This document shows positions 22,086 to 36,316 of a DNA stretch of 64,000 nucleotides, piece after piece; the stretch's first letter is position 1, and each line of letters starts with the position of its first letter. The notes beneath the pieces are model-generated. The model was not told where the DNA came from. It made no database searches and worked only from the letters and a program-made list of their open reading frames with translations. A program made the position numbers and the translations under genes. The stretch lies in assembly GCA_038496675.1 (NCBI GenBank), contig CM076666.1:6953112-7017111 (forward strand), read 5' to 3'. The DNA is from Rachycentron canadum. Taxonomy: Eukaryota; Chordata; Actinopteri; Carangiformes; Rachycentridae.

Positions 22086-23233
22086 ACATACATCTTAACA
22101 GACTTGTCTTGTTGTTGGCCTATTATTTAGATTTTGAGTGTGGTAACTGTAGGCCTGTATTACAAAAACAAGTTACAGTCTAATCTGTCATTCTTGTTCT
22201 GGAGAGATTGTAGTAATATCCCTTTTCCTCCAAAAATAGCTGTTATTAGCAGTAAACCTGCTTATAAAAACCGAGCCCTTTTCCCGTGTCTCTCTGTTCA
22301 GACACATGAGTGCCAGGTGCGGTGTCATTACATGGACTCACAGAGCACACACCAAACATACAGGATCAATGGCACACAGGCAGACTCAATGGGGGACGAG
22401 TGTAAACTGATGGTACATCTCATCCCCGGGGGTAACGCGCCTTTTAAAAGTGTCGGTGCCTCCGTGTGAACTCTTCAGTAGGTCGTCGTGTGTTTTTAAA
22501 ACTTCAGAGCTGCAGCTCACTCTTTCCCTCAGAGTAATGGCACCCTGCTAGATTTTAACTTTAACTTTTACAGTGAGAAAAAAAGGCGTTTGACCCAGGT
22601 CTAAATGCTGATTGTTACCTTTTCTGTTGCGGACAAAAGCCCAATGTTAGTGGTTCTTAGTGGTGGAGAAGGGGCTTAAGTTTGAACTGCATCTGCCAGA
22701 CTTCCAGATTGGGAGGGAGCATTATTAGGACACTGCATGCCAGTGTGCGACCTCCACCTGATTCAGTTCATCCTCAGGCGGTCAGAATGAGCAGCTGGCT
22801 GGTCTTTTAGGGTTGCAGCCATGTTTAATGAAAGTGAAAGTGTTATTAAAGGGGTGTTTATCAGTGTTTCTGCGAACTTCCTGTTCGCCTTCATAGTCAA
22901 CTTAGCTGCAGTCCCTGACGTTCAGCTCTTCAGCATTCACTGTTCAACACCCACATCTTCGACAGGACACTTACTATTACAACATGATTTATGGTGTAAA
23001 ACCTGTAAAATTAATGAAATGGGACAGCTTTGGATTGGATTTTACTTCGATCCCCTCAGGGGCTCGGCAGAAAAATATGAAGAAACCCCCTCTCACGCTG
23101 GGTCATAAAACAAACTCAACCAATTGTTGTTTCTCTTGTACTATTAAACATGCTCTTGACATCAATAGACATGCATTGGCCTGCCAATATATGACTGAAT
23201 GGCTGAGCTCAAGATCAATTCAAAGATGAGTTT

Positions 23234-23264
23234 GGGGTTGTGGACTCAAGGGGTTGTGGACTCA
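23234..23264. repeat. Two tandem copies of a 15-16 bp unit
   Basis: GGGGTTGTGGACTCA occurs at 23234-23248 and again at 23250-23264, directly beside the GT microsatellite that follows the CNTFR stop codon on the minus strand. Confidence 0.9.
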
Positions 23265-23269
23265 TCGCG

Positions 23270-23271
<2 letters not shown>

Positions 23272-23318
<47 letters not shown>
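23272..23318. repeat. (GT)n microsatellite in the CNTFR 3' UTR
   Basis: About 23 GT units. On the CNTFR sense strand this is a (CA)n run starting only 7 bases after the stop codon. Confidence 0.95.
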
Positions 23319-23321
<3 letters not shown>

Positions 23322-23325
23322 TCTC

Positions 23326-23456
23326 TTACCACATGAACAGCAGCAGCATTCCTAAGAGCAAAGGGGAGAAAAATGTCAGGAGCTTGGCAGCTCTGCCGAC
23401 TGGAGGTTCAGCCTTCTGTGGTGCGTTGGAAGACGGTATGGGGGAGGTCTTGGTCT
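23326..23456 (-). CDS. CNTFR: CNTFR last exon: GPI-anchor attachment signal
   Basis: Acceptor TTTTCCAG, phase 1, then 42 codons and TAA (23326-23328). It reads TKTSPIPSSNAPQKAEPPVG, then a basic spacer RAAK, then the hydrophobic end LLTFFSPLLLGMLLLFMW. Small residue cluster (SSN), polar spacer and terminal hydrophobic stretch are the layout of a GPI signal; the omega site is probably in SSNA. The sequence diverges from mammals, as is usual for such tails. Confidence 0.85.
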
Positions 23457-26400
23457 CTGGAAAACCAACGAGAAAACAAACAATTGTCCTTACTGAGCAT
23501 ATTTTTAATTAACTCTTCTAAATCCTTGTTCTGCTTTGTCCTTCAGCTCTTAAGTTCCCAGTGCTAAATGTCCAAAATGTCGTTTTGATGAATGGACACT
23601 GAAAAGTTCATCATACCGGAGAAGAACCAAACAGAAGGGAAAATACAGTGCAGAGTGAAATCAATTCTAATCTGCAAGCACAATCAATATGGGACTTGTC
23701 AAGTCAGTTATGAAATGAACTGGACAAAAAAATCTCACTCATACTGAGGCCGCAGGGAAACGGGGATAGAGAGGGACAGACAGAGCAAAATAGATAATGT
23801 ACGAAGACGGAAAGAAGAGAAAAGGAAACAGAGGATGAGGTAAAAACCCTGCGGTGAAGGCGACAGTGAATAGAGCAGGAGGTGGATGATTTTAAAATAG
23901 AAAAATGGGGAACACGCATTGCAGAAGTTAATATATTGCTGGGAGAAATGGTCCAATACACATTTAGACACCCATAATAGACTGTATATTTAAATTTTAC
24001 TGCACATAAGAGACTGAATGGAGTCACCAAAATGAGATTTTTTTTTTTTTTTTGAGACTGGACTTAATTGAATTCAGAGCTCAAATGACAAAGACTTGAA
24101 AGATGACAAAAAAAAAAAAAAAAAATCACGTCTGATGTTTAGACCTGGTAAAATCCCAGGACAAATGAAAAATTAAAGGAAAAAATAAACCGTACACTGA
24201 GACTCTTGAATTTCCAGTCGGCACAATTTCGTACAAATTAAAAAGCTTGCGCCAAAAGTAAATAAGCTGAAAATAAGTGTGTGCTTAAGCCATTTTCAGT
24301 ACCTCAGTTTGGTTTTAAATTGCACGACAAATAAAAATATCACAGTTTAATGTTTCATAAAATGTGGTGTATTGCTACAGCTGCGGGCAGCACAACAGAT
24401 ATTAACATGCTTTTTTTTTTTTTTTTTCCTACTGGAGAGAGAATATGATTTCCCTCTCCTTCCAATTAATGACGGTTGTGTAATATGGCATTAGGAGATA
24501 TTACAAGGAAGCAGCCAGGTGTGAAATAGTGAGAGAAAGAGAGAGAGCGAGAGAGAACTAGGACACATTTAACATGTTCAGCAGCTCAGTGCAATACTTC
24601 CTGCCTGCAGCAAAACACTGTGCTTTTGAGTGATGAAGGGGGAGAAAAAATTAAGCAGAAATAATGTGATGGTGACGAGGAGAGACAGGTATGGGATGTA
24701 CGTTGATGTAACAGGCTAGTCGAGGACAGGTAAAGAGAAGGAGACGAGGCGCTGGTGTGAGAGGGAGAGAGGAGAGATAAACAGCTGCTGGGTAGAGAAA
24801 CGAGGTGAAGGTAAAGGAAGTGAGCAAAACAGGCTGGTAGAAGTAAGGAAAGCTCAATGGCTTGAACTCTGACCACCTTTCCTTCCTGTTTACGGTGATG
24901 TCTGAGACACAGGACGGGAAACCCCAATGTATGAAAATCATGAATGCAGAATATGTGATCATGAAATGGCTCATGATGAACTATGTTGAAGCTTAGATTC
25001 AGGCTAGATTTAGGTTGCCCATGGGGAATGAGCCAGTCAGAGGCGCCTATAACACTTGTAGAAAGTAAAGGATGCTGATTTAAAGATGTTAAAAGTTTTC
25101 TCTGTTGCCAAATCATAAATTCTAATGGCTTATGGGTGGTGGTAATGGTGGTAATTACAGTCGCTTGCCAGGGAATACGCCCTCTGATCAACGGATCTAC
25201 TTCCTCATCCTCTCATGCTCATCAGACTGGAAGCTACAGTGACTCTGTATTGCAAAGTAGTAGTGTGAGACAAGACAAGCCAGGGCTAGAGTTAGCATGC
25301 TAACATCAGGAGAAGAAAAGAAGTGATAGAATCAATCAAGAGTTAGCGTCAGCGTTGCTTTCAGCCACGGGAGACAGGAATTTGAGAAAAAAGAAACTAC
25401 TAACGGAAGTAAACAGAAGTTGATGCTCACCATGTAGCGATAGCAAAAACTTACATATAGCACCTTTAACCTGCTAGATGTATATTGGGATATCTCCAAA
25501 GCCCTGACTGGAATTATAATGTAACTTGTCTGAGATTCCTACATTACCATCAGAACTTTTGTCTTGTAATTTCCTGCAATATATTTCTGCTATATTACAA
25601 CTCGCTCCAAGAGATGGCCTCCTGTCCTTTGCACTCATATCATTGTGCAGTGCCAGTGTTCACACCTGTAGCTGTGTTATCCCTGCTTGCTCCTCCTAGC
25701 CCTGCCTCCCCATCATCATCATCACTGGGCTCATTCAGGTCTGAGGCTGCAGAAGAAGAAGAACAGGAACAACAAATACAAACGTTAAAAACATTTTTGA
25801 TTTTAATCATTTGCATTAGCCAGCTGTTAATAACGCACAAAGGGAAACAGCAAGCTAATACAGGCATGGGGCTGCCTCAAAAATTAGTAGTGAGCTGTTC
25901 AAGCTAAGTGAAGTATCACCCGACCTGCACTAGATGTTGGACTGGATTTCTCTGCTTCCTCTGGCAGTATTTTTCCTATTTAATTCAAGCCCTCCTGCTC
26001 CACCTTTCTCCTTCCTCTTTCTGCTGCTGCTTCCAAATCAACGTAAACAGTGAACACACACGTCTATGATGCCGCCAACACATCTCTGATAACTCTGTGC
26101 CAGCCTCCCAGCCAAAAGGAGAGTTCAGAGCTGGTATTGGCTCAGGAGCTGACCAATTATAATTCAAAGCACACTGGGGTTGGACCACTTGAGGAGGGAT
26201 GGCTGCTCATTTACCATCCTGCTGGAAATACAGTCTTGGGTGTGGCTCACGTGTTGGGAGAGACGAGCTTTCGCAATAATCAGTCCGACCCCGACCCTGA
26301 AACGCTAACCAGTAATTCTCTTGACACGCCTGATTATCACTCCACGACTGTCATGGACAGAGAACAACATAAATAACCAAAGAAAGAGGAGGTGGAGGAA

Positions 26401-27729
26401 ATGTGGCATGTGGTAATATGACAGAAAGACAGAGAGGAAATGGAGAAAGTGTGGCTGTGTGTTTATACTTTACACAATCAATAAGGCACAGGAAGTCCTT
26501 TCATTTCCTTTTTGGCTGAGCAGCCAGGAAATATTGGTCAGTGTGTGGATGTTAACAAGCTGGTCAGCTGAAAACAAAACAAAAAGTTAGCTCAGGCTGA
26601 ACTTTTTATAATTATGGCTCTGGTCATTGACGGACAATCGGATATTAACCCTGCTGATGTGATTCTGCTTCATGTACAATAGTCACTGAGTGGTGAGTGC
26701 AAAGTTGATTCCTTTCCAATGGCTGTGTTCCTGCTCATAGAAACACATATTTAACATCCTTTATACAAAAGCATTTACCAGTAACTGTGATACATCATTG
26801 CAATTTATAGCTGCTTTCAGGCTAACATGGCATTTGTGTTTTTGTTCTTACTTTTTTATGAACAAATTTGTCCGTGTGGTGGTGTTTTTTTTTTTTCATC
26901 CACTATTGTGATAAAGAGGGGGGTGAACAGGCAACAGGTCTGGACTTGAACAAACGATGTTGTGGTTACATAAACCCTCTGCACCTCTGCTCTATTTATT
27001 CTTATTTATTTACTTCTTGGTGAAGTGTACAGCTTGTTGATACAGTGGCAAGGCTTGAATGGCGTGTCTGCAGCAGACCCTGACATCAACTTGAGGAAAT
27101 CTGTTCTGTCAGCTCTATTGCATCTTCTCTTCCTCGCCATGCCACATTTTTCATCACTTAAAAAAAAAAAAGATTCTGGCTTTTCTGCTGTTTTTTTTTT
27201 TTTATGTGCAAATTGCAAATGTGCATAAAAAGCATGCACATGAAAAAGCACCCACTCTGCACTGTCTTCACTTTAAGACTACAGGGGAGACAAACCATAG
27301 AGAAATGGAAGAATCCATCAGTGAAAACAACAACCAACCCTGTTGTGATATTATTTATGTCGACGAGGCAGTCGTACACAGATGTGAGGTCATTCAGGAA
27401 GTAACATCTGTAAAGAAGAACAGGAGATGGGCACGGAGTGTGAGATAGTAAGAGTATGAGAACGAGTTAGTGATCAATAGAGAGAGAAGTGAGAGGAGAG
27501 GGAAAAGAATGTGACAGAAAGAAAGAGAGAGAGCTAGAGGCAAAACAGAGGAGAGTGAAAGAGAGAAGAGAAAAAGGAGAGAGGGAAGGGAAGCAGTGAG
27601 GCGGCAGCTGGATCGAGAAGAGGCATGAGGAGAATCCCAATAACCTCCCGTTCTTTCCGTGAGAACAAGGATAATACAATGTGTCCTGAGTGAGTGTGTG
27701 TATGTGTACACTGCTTGTTATCAGAGGGA

Positions 27730-27782
<53 letters not shown>

Positions 27783-30700
27783 CGTGAGTACATTTCTGTT
27801 TCTACGAGTTTGTGTGCGCCGGAGAGTTGGAGCAGGCTGCATGTTCTGTGTGCATCATTTAGCATGTGTTTGTGTGTCTCCAGGCATGCTCAGTGTTGCC
27901 TGTGTGTGACCAGTGTGTAGTGCTGCTCACGGCCAACAGGAGTCACTGTTGTACTGTAAAAACCTGAGACCTTTCAATGGACAGGCAGAGAAGACAGGTG
28001 GACAGACCACGGAGTTCAAGTTCATACAGGCAGTCAGTGAGGACACGTTCTCACTATCTTGCACTGACGATGCAAATTTCATGTTGCGCAGCCGATGAGT
28101 AAACAGTTTAACCTCATGACTTTATCAATACGTTGATTGGCAAGAGGTTGCAGTTTTTTTTGGTTTTTTTTCACCAGCAAGTAAAGCTTCCTCTCAGGCT
28201 GAATACAGCCCAGCAACCTCCACCAATCGTCAATACAGCCTTAGAAGCTCAACCCAGGGCAAAGAAAACACCAATCTCTGATGATAAAGACGGCATTGCT
28301 GTGATCACATGGACATGACCTCTCATGTGGAAGATTTAATGGAGAGTTTAACATTTTCAGAAATATTCTTATTTGCTTTCTTGCCTAGAGATGAATATGA
28401 TTAAAACCAAAACCATCAATATTAGCCTGTTACTTTAGTAACTGCTTTGTCTGGCGCGAACAAAGTCCACCTACCTGCGTCATCATTTGTTTAAGCCAAA
28501 CAACATCCAGAGAGTAAGAATAGCTGTTGTGAGGGAGTTATGAATGAGAGATTTCTTGATGCTTGATGTAGCGACTACCTGCAGCGAGATTGTCAGAGAC
28601 CCACTGCAGGACGTCAAGGCTCCCAGTGAAGAAATTAAAAACAAAACCCAAACGCAAAACACATTTTATACACAGTGTTTTGAAATAGAGCTTTGAGATC
28701 CAGTTTCTCGTGAACATTATGATATCGTATTCACCGGCCTGGTGAATATGCAGCCGGCGATGGTGCAGATAAACACCCCCTACGTTTGCAAAGACCACAG
28801 CAGGAATGCAAGTTAGAGAGTATAAATTGGCCGCGTACGCACAAAACCTGTTTTCCGTGTTTATTAATTCAAAATGCATGCCTCCATTTTTGCGTTGCTA
28901 TTCCAGCGTGGTCAGATGGACGTGCACAAAGTGTTCAGACTCGGAATGTACGTCTTGCTTTGTTCGGGGATCATCAGCGTGTTGAGAGATTTTGATTTGA
29001 CAAGTGAGCCATCCTTGATCTCTGCCACATGCTGAAAGGATGCCAACTAGATAATTCCCAGAGACAGTTTGTCCTTGTGTGTGTATGTGAGAGAGAGATA
29101 CTGTATACGTGTGTGTGTGTGTGTGTATTAGGGAACACAAAACCTAATAATCTACAATGTATTTCACGTTAAATGATGATTTCTCATGCATAAAAAAAAC
29201 CCAGAGAGTGTAGTGCTGTTCTACTGTAAGTGAGCCAATTTAAAGTTGCAGGAGAGACGTGAGCGTTTTTTTAAAAGATGGCACCGTTTTTTTCCCCGAG
29301 GCAGTGTGCAGGCTCTCAGGCTGATGTGTGTCGATTTGTCTGGAGGCTGCTGGATCTTATAGCTTAAGCTACGATAAAAGTTCAAGGCCATCAAACACTT
29401 ATGGTGTACTCAATTTAATGATAAAGAAAGTTATTAACAAAACTTAATTTCATACCTAACTGGTCCAGGAAATTTACTGTGTGACAGCCGTGGGCACAGA
29501 ACAATGTTTATTAAAAAAGAAAAAAAAAATTATAGGAATGTTGTATTATCTTAATGATTTCTTCAGCTCATGGATGACAAGACTGATAAAACCAAATGGT
29601 ATTATAGAAACACTCGTAATGTTTCTCCATACAATTACACTAAATTTAAGCCCTTGGTCACTATATCTCTATCTGTATCTCTATAATGAGACAGTATCAT
29701 TAACTGCTTACTGCTTATATGCAGGATTCTTCTTCATATTTGAGCCTCTGAGCCACTTTAGCAGAGTGACTCTCGGCTGTGTTGCTCAGTCGGTCCATCA
29801 TTTTGGGTCCAGATTGCAATATCTCAACTACTACTACTGGAAAAATTGCCATGATTTTTTTGTAAAAAACATTCATGGTCCCCAGAGGATGAAGAGTAAG
29901 AACATTGGTGATCTTTTTGACTTTTCCTCTACAATCAACATCAGGATTTAGTGGCAACTGTTTTGAAGCCATGAGTTTGTAATTTGGTCGTTGTGATGAG
30001 AAAACACATTTGAAGGAGAAGGAGGAGCTGAGGAGGAATGAGGGGTTGAGCTTCCCAAATGCACACCCTGCTTCATGGTCTGTTTTCCTCTAAATGGGAC
30101 CATCATTTAAAAAAAATGAACATCATGTTGCATTGAAGAAGACTTGAAACTGGAGTCTGAGAACATAAACCCATTAGGAAAATATTTGCTGAGCTAATAA
30201 ATCAAGTGAGAAGTCGGGCCATTTTCACACAGACTTCAATAGAATCCGACTTCTTTTTGCAATCAGCGTCAGAGTCAGTCAAAATTAAATCAATCTTTCC
30301 TCAGCTGTTCTTTAACTTAAACCAAACTAGGTTGGTAAACAATAGATTTTATAACTGCTAACCTTTATCACGTCCACAATGGAATTGCATTTGGCTCAAA
30401 GCACCACTGTGCCTAAATCCAGTCTCACCACTTTTTATCTTGTTTAATTAAATCTTGTGTCTTGTTTTTCTTTTTCTATATTTCAGCAGGTTGAAGTTCC
30501 ATGCATGTATTCATGTCTGATGCATCTATTTTTTATTTTTTATTTTTATTTTTTTTTCCCTATTTGCTAACTTCATTTGGCGAAGTGTCTGCTTTAAAGC
30601 GTACTGGTTATTTGTGGTCCGTGGGTCGATCAGGAACCTTTCTGTTAGATTCTGTTTGATCAATTCTCATGGTAAACTCAGTCATTTAGAATAAATGTCT

Positions 30701-33700
30701 ATTTTATTATCAACAGACACAGTGGAAAGTATCTTAGCTTTCACAAGCATCGAGTCTAAATAAAACTCACTACTTCCCCTTCCGCCTGTGAACTACACCT
30801 CTATAAGCCACTGAACAGTGTTGACATTGATGATGGCTGAACAAAAATGAAGTCTTGTTTGAAACTTTTCCAGTTGTCAGGACTGCAACAACGCTGCGTG
30901 TGACGTGTGTAGGAGGACTGTGGAGCACCGTGGCAACACCACAAACCTTGTTATGCATCTGAGATTCAGTCACAACACAGAATGTGATGAGGTAGTGCAG
31001 CGGCGGTCTGAAGATGAGGAGAGGCGCTGCTGAGGTGAGACGGACTTCACTCACAGTCCTTTGGCAGTGGCAGGCAGCTATTGACCACAGACATTTATCA
31101 CTGTCTCTGTCTGGGAAAGTGATTCACGTCTGTGTGCTGATATGCAACCAACTGTTCCTTACGATCTCAAAACCATACTGATGTAAATAGATGTACCAGC
31201 AAATTAAATAAATATGGTTATGGTAATGAAATAGATAAATATGCAATAATAAGTAGCTATAAAAAGCTCAGGGCTGCAACTTTTGAGTGACATTTGTGTC
31301 TTCACATCAAATCAGTCAATATTTCTCTTCATGTTCTTATTTTTATAAGTGCAGGGTCCTGAAATTGTCTGTATATTACATTATAATGAAACGTGGCACA
31401 TCCTTTATTAGTGATTCACTCTATACAGGGAACAAACAAATGATGTTCACTGATCCAATCTCATTTGCTTTGATTGGAAAGGTTATTTCAAAAATGTAGG
31501 TAGTAACTTATTTATGCATTTAAAATTACCTTTATGTATTCAACTGGCATTTATTATTTCATTTTAAATAACACTACATATGTAAACAGCAAACCTGTGA
31601 AACCTGTTGATTCCTCTCTTCGTGTTGTATTTTGTATAGGTAGCTTATTGATATCAGTGATCAGAAGGGAAATCAGTGATGTCATACATCACTACTGCTT
31701 GTACAAGCCGGTAAACGTACCTGCCTTCATTTTGAACCATGGTACCCACCTTTAGTCACCAACCCTGAGTGCAGGCTTTTGGTAGAATTCAAGGGTCCAG
31801 GTTTTAACTGAGGCTATAACCTACCGGTAGGAAAGTCCCCTTCAGTTGTGGATGTGATGGGCAGAGGATCTTCAATCCAGGGTGTGGCGTGAACCGCAAC
31901 ACTCCAGTCACTCCATGTTCCAATCTCTGTGTCCTTGGCAGCCACCTGAGGAGCACAAGGACAGGAGGGAAGCATTTGGTGAATTAGCAACAATTAAAAA
32001 TGGAAACATCATTTGAGAAGTGCACAAAATCTGCAGAAGAACTACTTCTGATGTCTGTTAAATTGCTAGACGTACATGGTTATTACGGAGCATTAGACTC
32101 CACTCCCTCTGATAAAACTGATGGTGATGGCAGGTGCTGGTTACTGCTGATGAATTCAACATGTTTAACCCATATGTCCTGTGATTCAGTACCGTTTTCA
32201 CTCGTCTTAGTTGGTGAGAGGAACATGTTACCTGGATGATGTATTCCTTCCCGGCGTAGGCGTCAGTGATGGTGTGGGAGGTGCTGTCGGATAGCTCCAC
32301 CTAAACAGCCGACAGAAGAGAGCAGGTGGTCAGAGTGGATCAGGGAAATAATCTTATTTAGGAATAAAACCGATGCATATTTAAAAAAAAAACCATCCGC
32401 AGACTTCTGAATGCACTCTGTGGTCCTGGGGATATGAAATGTTGTAAATGATGTGAATTCTCCACTAAAAAGAGGCAGTTATGAGTTCCCAAGTCAACTG
32501 CAGGTCTGGATGTCCTAACCTTCTACCCATAGCTCTACCCATAAATTATGTGCTCAGTATAGCGATCTGAGTGAGCCTTTAATGTTTTATGGTGTGTTGA
32601 TTTAGCCATGCCACACACTACACATTTTCTATTCAGTATTCATTTATTTACAGCAACATACCTTTCATCTTTATTCTATGCATAGGTCAAGTCTATTGCT
32701 TATTTCTTGCTGTTTTACATTTCACTGTCCAACTGATTGAACCCCCGATGCCCCTGCAGCCTCCGTACTCCACACATACCAGCACTCAGACACACATGCA
32801 AAATACCAGTGGCGTAATTGATGATTATACCAGAAAGCTTTGGCATCAATGCCACGTAATTTTGTATCACAATATAATACATGCCAACATTTGAAAGCCT
32901 TTTGTGCACATTTTAATTTGCAGAGCGCAGCACAGAATGAACTAAATGTTTGAGTCACTGGGGACGGCATGAGAGAATGATTTGCTGCTTCCCTGTAATT
33001 TATGGTGTGCGTGCGTGTGTGTGTGTGTGTGCGTGTGCATGTGTTTGTCTGTTTGCCTTTGGTCTGTATCTGAAAGACCAAAGGAAAAAATAAGAAAAGG
33101 AGGGTCCTGCCTTTTCTACTCTTGAAGACAAGTTAAATGATTTAGTGACATGCCTATTGCTGTCTGTCAGTACAACACACACACACACACACACACTCTT
33201 GTCTGAACCACTTCATTGTACAATTTCAAGTATTTAATTGATGGCATCATCATATAATGACACAAGCTCAAATTTTCACCAGGTCTGATAAAACATTTTT
33301 GGGAGAAAGAGCTACAGGACATTACACAACTCTTTTCCTCTATTTAAAGACAGAGATTTGAGTTGCATCAGACACAAGACTGACTTCAGGCCAGGGACAG
33401 GCAGAGGTGCAGGTTTGAGGGCCACAACTAGAAAATTAAGACCAAAGTAGCAATATCCTAGAAATACTCTTGATGTCTCCGCCCACTGATTTCATCAAAA
33501 ACAAGAAAGGAAAAAAAAACCCACCAGCACATCATTAATGCCAACCACCAGCCATAACCGGGCTTCCGACTGGAGTTTTTCCTTACAGTCCTTCAGGATG
33601 TGCAAATCTGCAGTCAATCTGACACCCCACCCCATAACCCCCCCCTGCCCGCCCGCCACCATCGCCGCCACCACCACCACTGCCGTACATCCCCGGCGTC

Positions 33701-36244
33701 TGTGCTTCCTTTTTCTTCCTGTAATCTCTGTCATCACTCGCCCTCTTTGTAAAGTTGACCGCTCTGTTTTCAACATTTCCTTGATCTTCGCAGCCGCCAA
33801 CTATCTGCTCTGATTCTTTGTCTCTTGCCCCACCTCCCCCCTTTCTCTGTCTCTCTCCCTTTCTCCCCCCTTTCTCCTCTCTCTCCCTCTGTTCGGAAGG
33901 AAGTTCAGGCTTTATCTGCCTAACCGAGCGCTACATTTATAGGCTTAATTTCATTAGTGGAATGCAATAACAACGTCATCCGAGGGTGCATGTGTTACTT
34001 GGTCCCGCTGAGTGCTGTGAGTATGTGTGGATATTCTTTTGGTGTATAGCTTGTGTGCGTTAACAGACATGTGTGCGGCCTTAGAGGGGAAATCTTCTGT
34101 TGTTTATATGTGGTCCAACCAGCGTATCCAGCCATAGCTTCTATCAGCATTCCTTCTCATGTGCACACGTGTGTCCGTGTGTGCATGTGTTTGCATACTC
34201 GTGTCTATGTTGTGAAAGCTTGTGTGAGTCCAGCCGTACGCGTGCATCTGCTATATTCTGTGTGCTCACGTAAATCTGTTTGTGTGTCACATCATATTTT
34301 TGTTTTTTCTCAACGTTTGTTTCTCTTTGTTCTCACATGTTTAGACTCATGTCAGCCTGTTGCATTGCTATTTGTGTTTACAAGGCTGAACTGGAACTGT
34401 CGTACTTGTCTGTGGGCGCACAAGCGTGTGTGTGTGAAGTATGCATATGTGTGTGTGTATGTATGTATATGTGTGTCGAGTAAACAGCTCGCAGATAAAC
34501 ATTTCCAAAGAGATGGATGTGTTGCAGCGTTGCCAAGTGGCTAAACAGGGAGTAGCGAGAGTAGCACTTAATATCACATAGTAGAGGGAGGTGGAGGAGG
34601 CGGAGGGAGGGAGGGAGGGGTNNNNNNNNNNNNNNNNNNNNNNNNNNNNNNNNNNNNNNNNNNNNNNNNNNNNNNNNNNNNNNNNNNNNNNNNNNNNNNN
34701 NNNNNNNNNNNNNNNNNNNNNNNNNNNNNNNNNNNNNNNNNNNNNNNNNNNNNNNNNNNNNNNNNNNNNNNNNNNNNNNNNNNNNNNNNNNNNNNNNNNN
34801 NNNNNNNNNNNNNNNNNNNNNNNNNNNNNNNNNNNNNNNNNNNNNNNNNNNNNNNNNNNNNNNNNNNNNNNNNNNNNNNNNNNNNNNNNNNNNNNNNNNN
34901 NNNNNNNNNNNNNNNNNNNNNNNNNNNNNNNNNNNNNNNNNNNNNNNNNNNNNNNNNNNNNNNNNNNNNNNNNNNNNNNNNNNNNNNNNNNNNNNNNNNN
35001 NNNNNNNNNNNNNAGGGAGGGGTGGGTGGGTGGGTGTGGGGGGCAGGGGGTGTAGATGGAAGGACGAGATGTATTTTGGAGAGGCTGCTGCTATCACTGC
35101 CAAAAAACACGGTCAGATCATTCACATTGCAAGACCAAGCTTGTGTGTTGTGGCAGTGGTGGTGAAGTGATGTATATTCACTTGTTGAGTGTGTGTGTGT
35201 GTGTGTGTGTGCGCACGAGTTCCCCATGTATCCGTGGGGCTGATGTAGTGTAAACCAAGCTGTTTAGAGCTGTAAGGAAAACAAAATTGACGTCTACATT
35301 GTTCATAAAAAGTCTCTGCAAATGTGCGCACGCAAACAAATTTCCATCCCTAACGCCCAAATATTTACCTTACCATAATCACGTCCCATTGAGTCTGTGT
35401 AAATATTCTCTATCCTGTAAGCCAGAGATATAATGCGATAATGATAATAATAAGATAAGATTCTACCCGAATGGATTGACCACAAAATGGTCTACTTTTG
35501 AGAGGAATTATCACTAAATGTCTTCACTCTGGGGAAATTTCCTCATTTCATGCATAAGCACCATATGTCTGTTGTAAACAGAGCATGAATGTTGAAAAAC
35601 GAAGTGGAGGACGCTGTGAGGGTGGCCTGGTCTTTTTTTTTTGTGTGTGAGATGCACCTGGATTTGTCTGACCTCTTTGAACGTGAAAATACCTTACGGT
35701 GGAAAATCTCCAACAGGAACCACAGACACTGCAGTTTTAGACTCAAGAGGAGTCTTGAGACAATAAATACATAAGCAGGAGGGTCAATCAAGCCAAGAGA
35801 GCAAGAGTTCATGCGGAAAATAAATCTTGATATACTCTAGATAATATATCTTTTATATATAAAACATCCACAGGTTATATGTACTGCATATGAACAGAGT
35901 ATTTCTTTCTTGATGCAGAGTGTGTTTTGCAGAAGGACAACACACTACTGAGGCTACTAAATAATATTTTATTTATGACATAGATGCAGTGAGAAAACAC
36001 ACAGACAGAAGAACGTGGCAACAGTGTGTTAATTCAAAATATTCTGGTGCAGGTTTGAGCTTAGAAACTGAGAAAAGAGAGAAACAGAAATGCAAAAAAA
36101 AAAAAAAAAGTCAGAGAAAGGAAAAGCAGAGAGAGGGAGACATGGAGAGAATTGGCGTCGGTGGTCAGATCTAATCCAGTGAGCATGTCTGTTGTCCTGG
36201 AAAGGAAACCCAATTATATGGCACTTCCACTGGCCCGATGGCAC

Positions 36245-36316
<72 letters not shown>

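Larger units (their letters stand above)
25747..31824 (-). other. CNTFR intron between the WSXWS exon and the linker exon
   Basis: About 6.1 kb, non-coding for CNTFR, holding several transposon relics listed separately, purine-rich tracts and (GT)n(TA)n. Confidence 0.8.

Noticed and set aside
15250..23320. Search for ENHO and DNAI1, neighbours of CNTFR in mammals
   Set aside because: No frame resembling either protein; local gene order differs from mammals.
24586..25191. Long minus-strand frame (about 200 codons)
   Set aside because: Ser/Leu/Pro-rich text produced by pyrimidine-rich DNA; no domain, no splice context, no ATG-led conserved start.
27394..27865. Overlapping frames around the GT/TA microsatellite
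   Set aside because: Caused by simple repeats and purine-rich tracts.
34378..35227. Long frames across 34.4-35.2 kb
   Set aside because: They run through the N gap and are not real.
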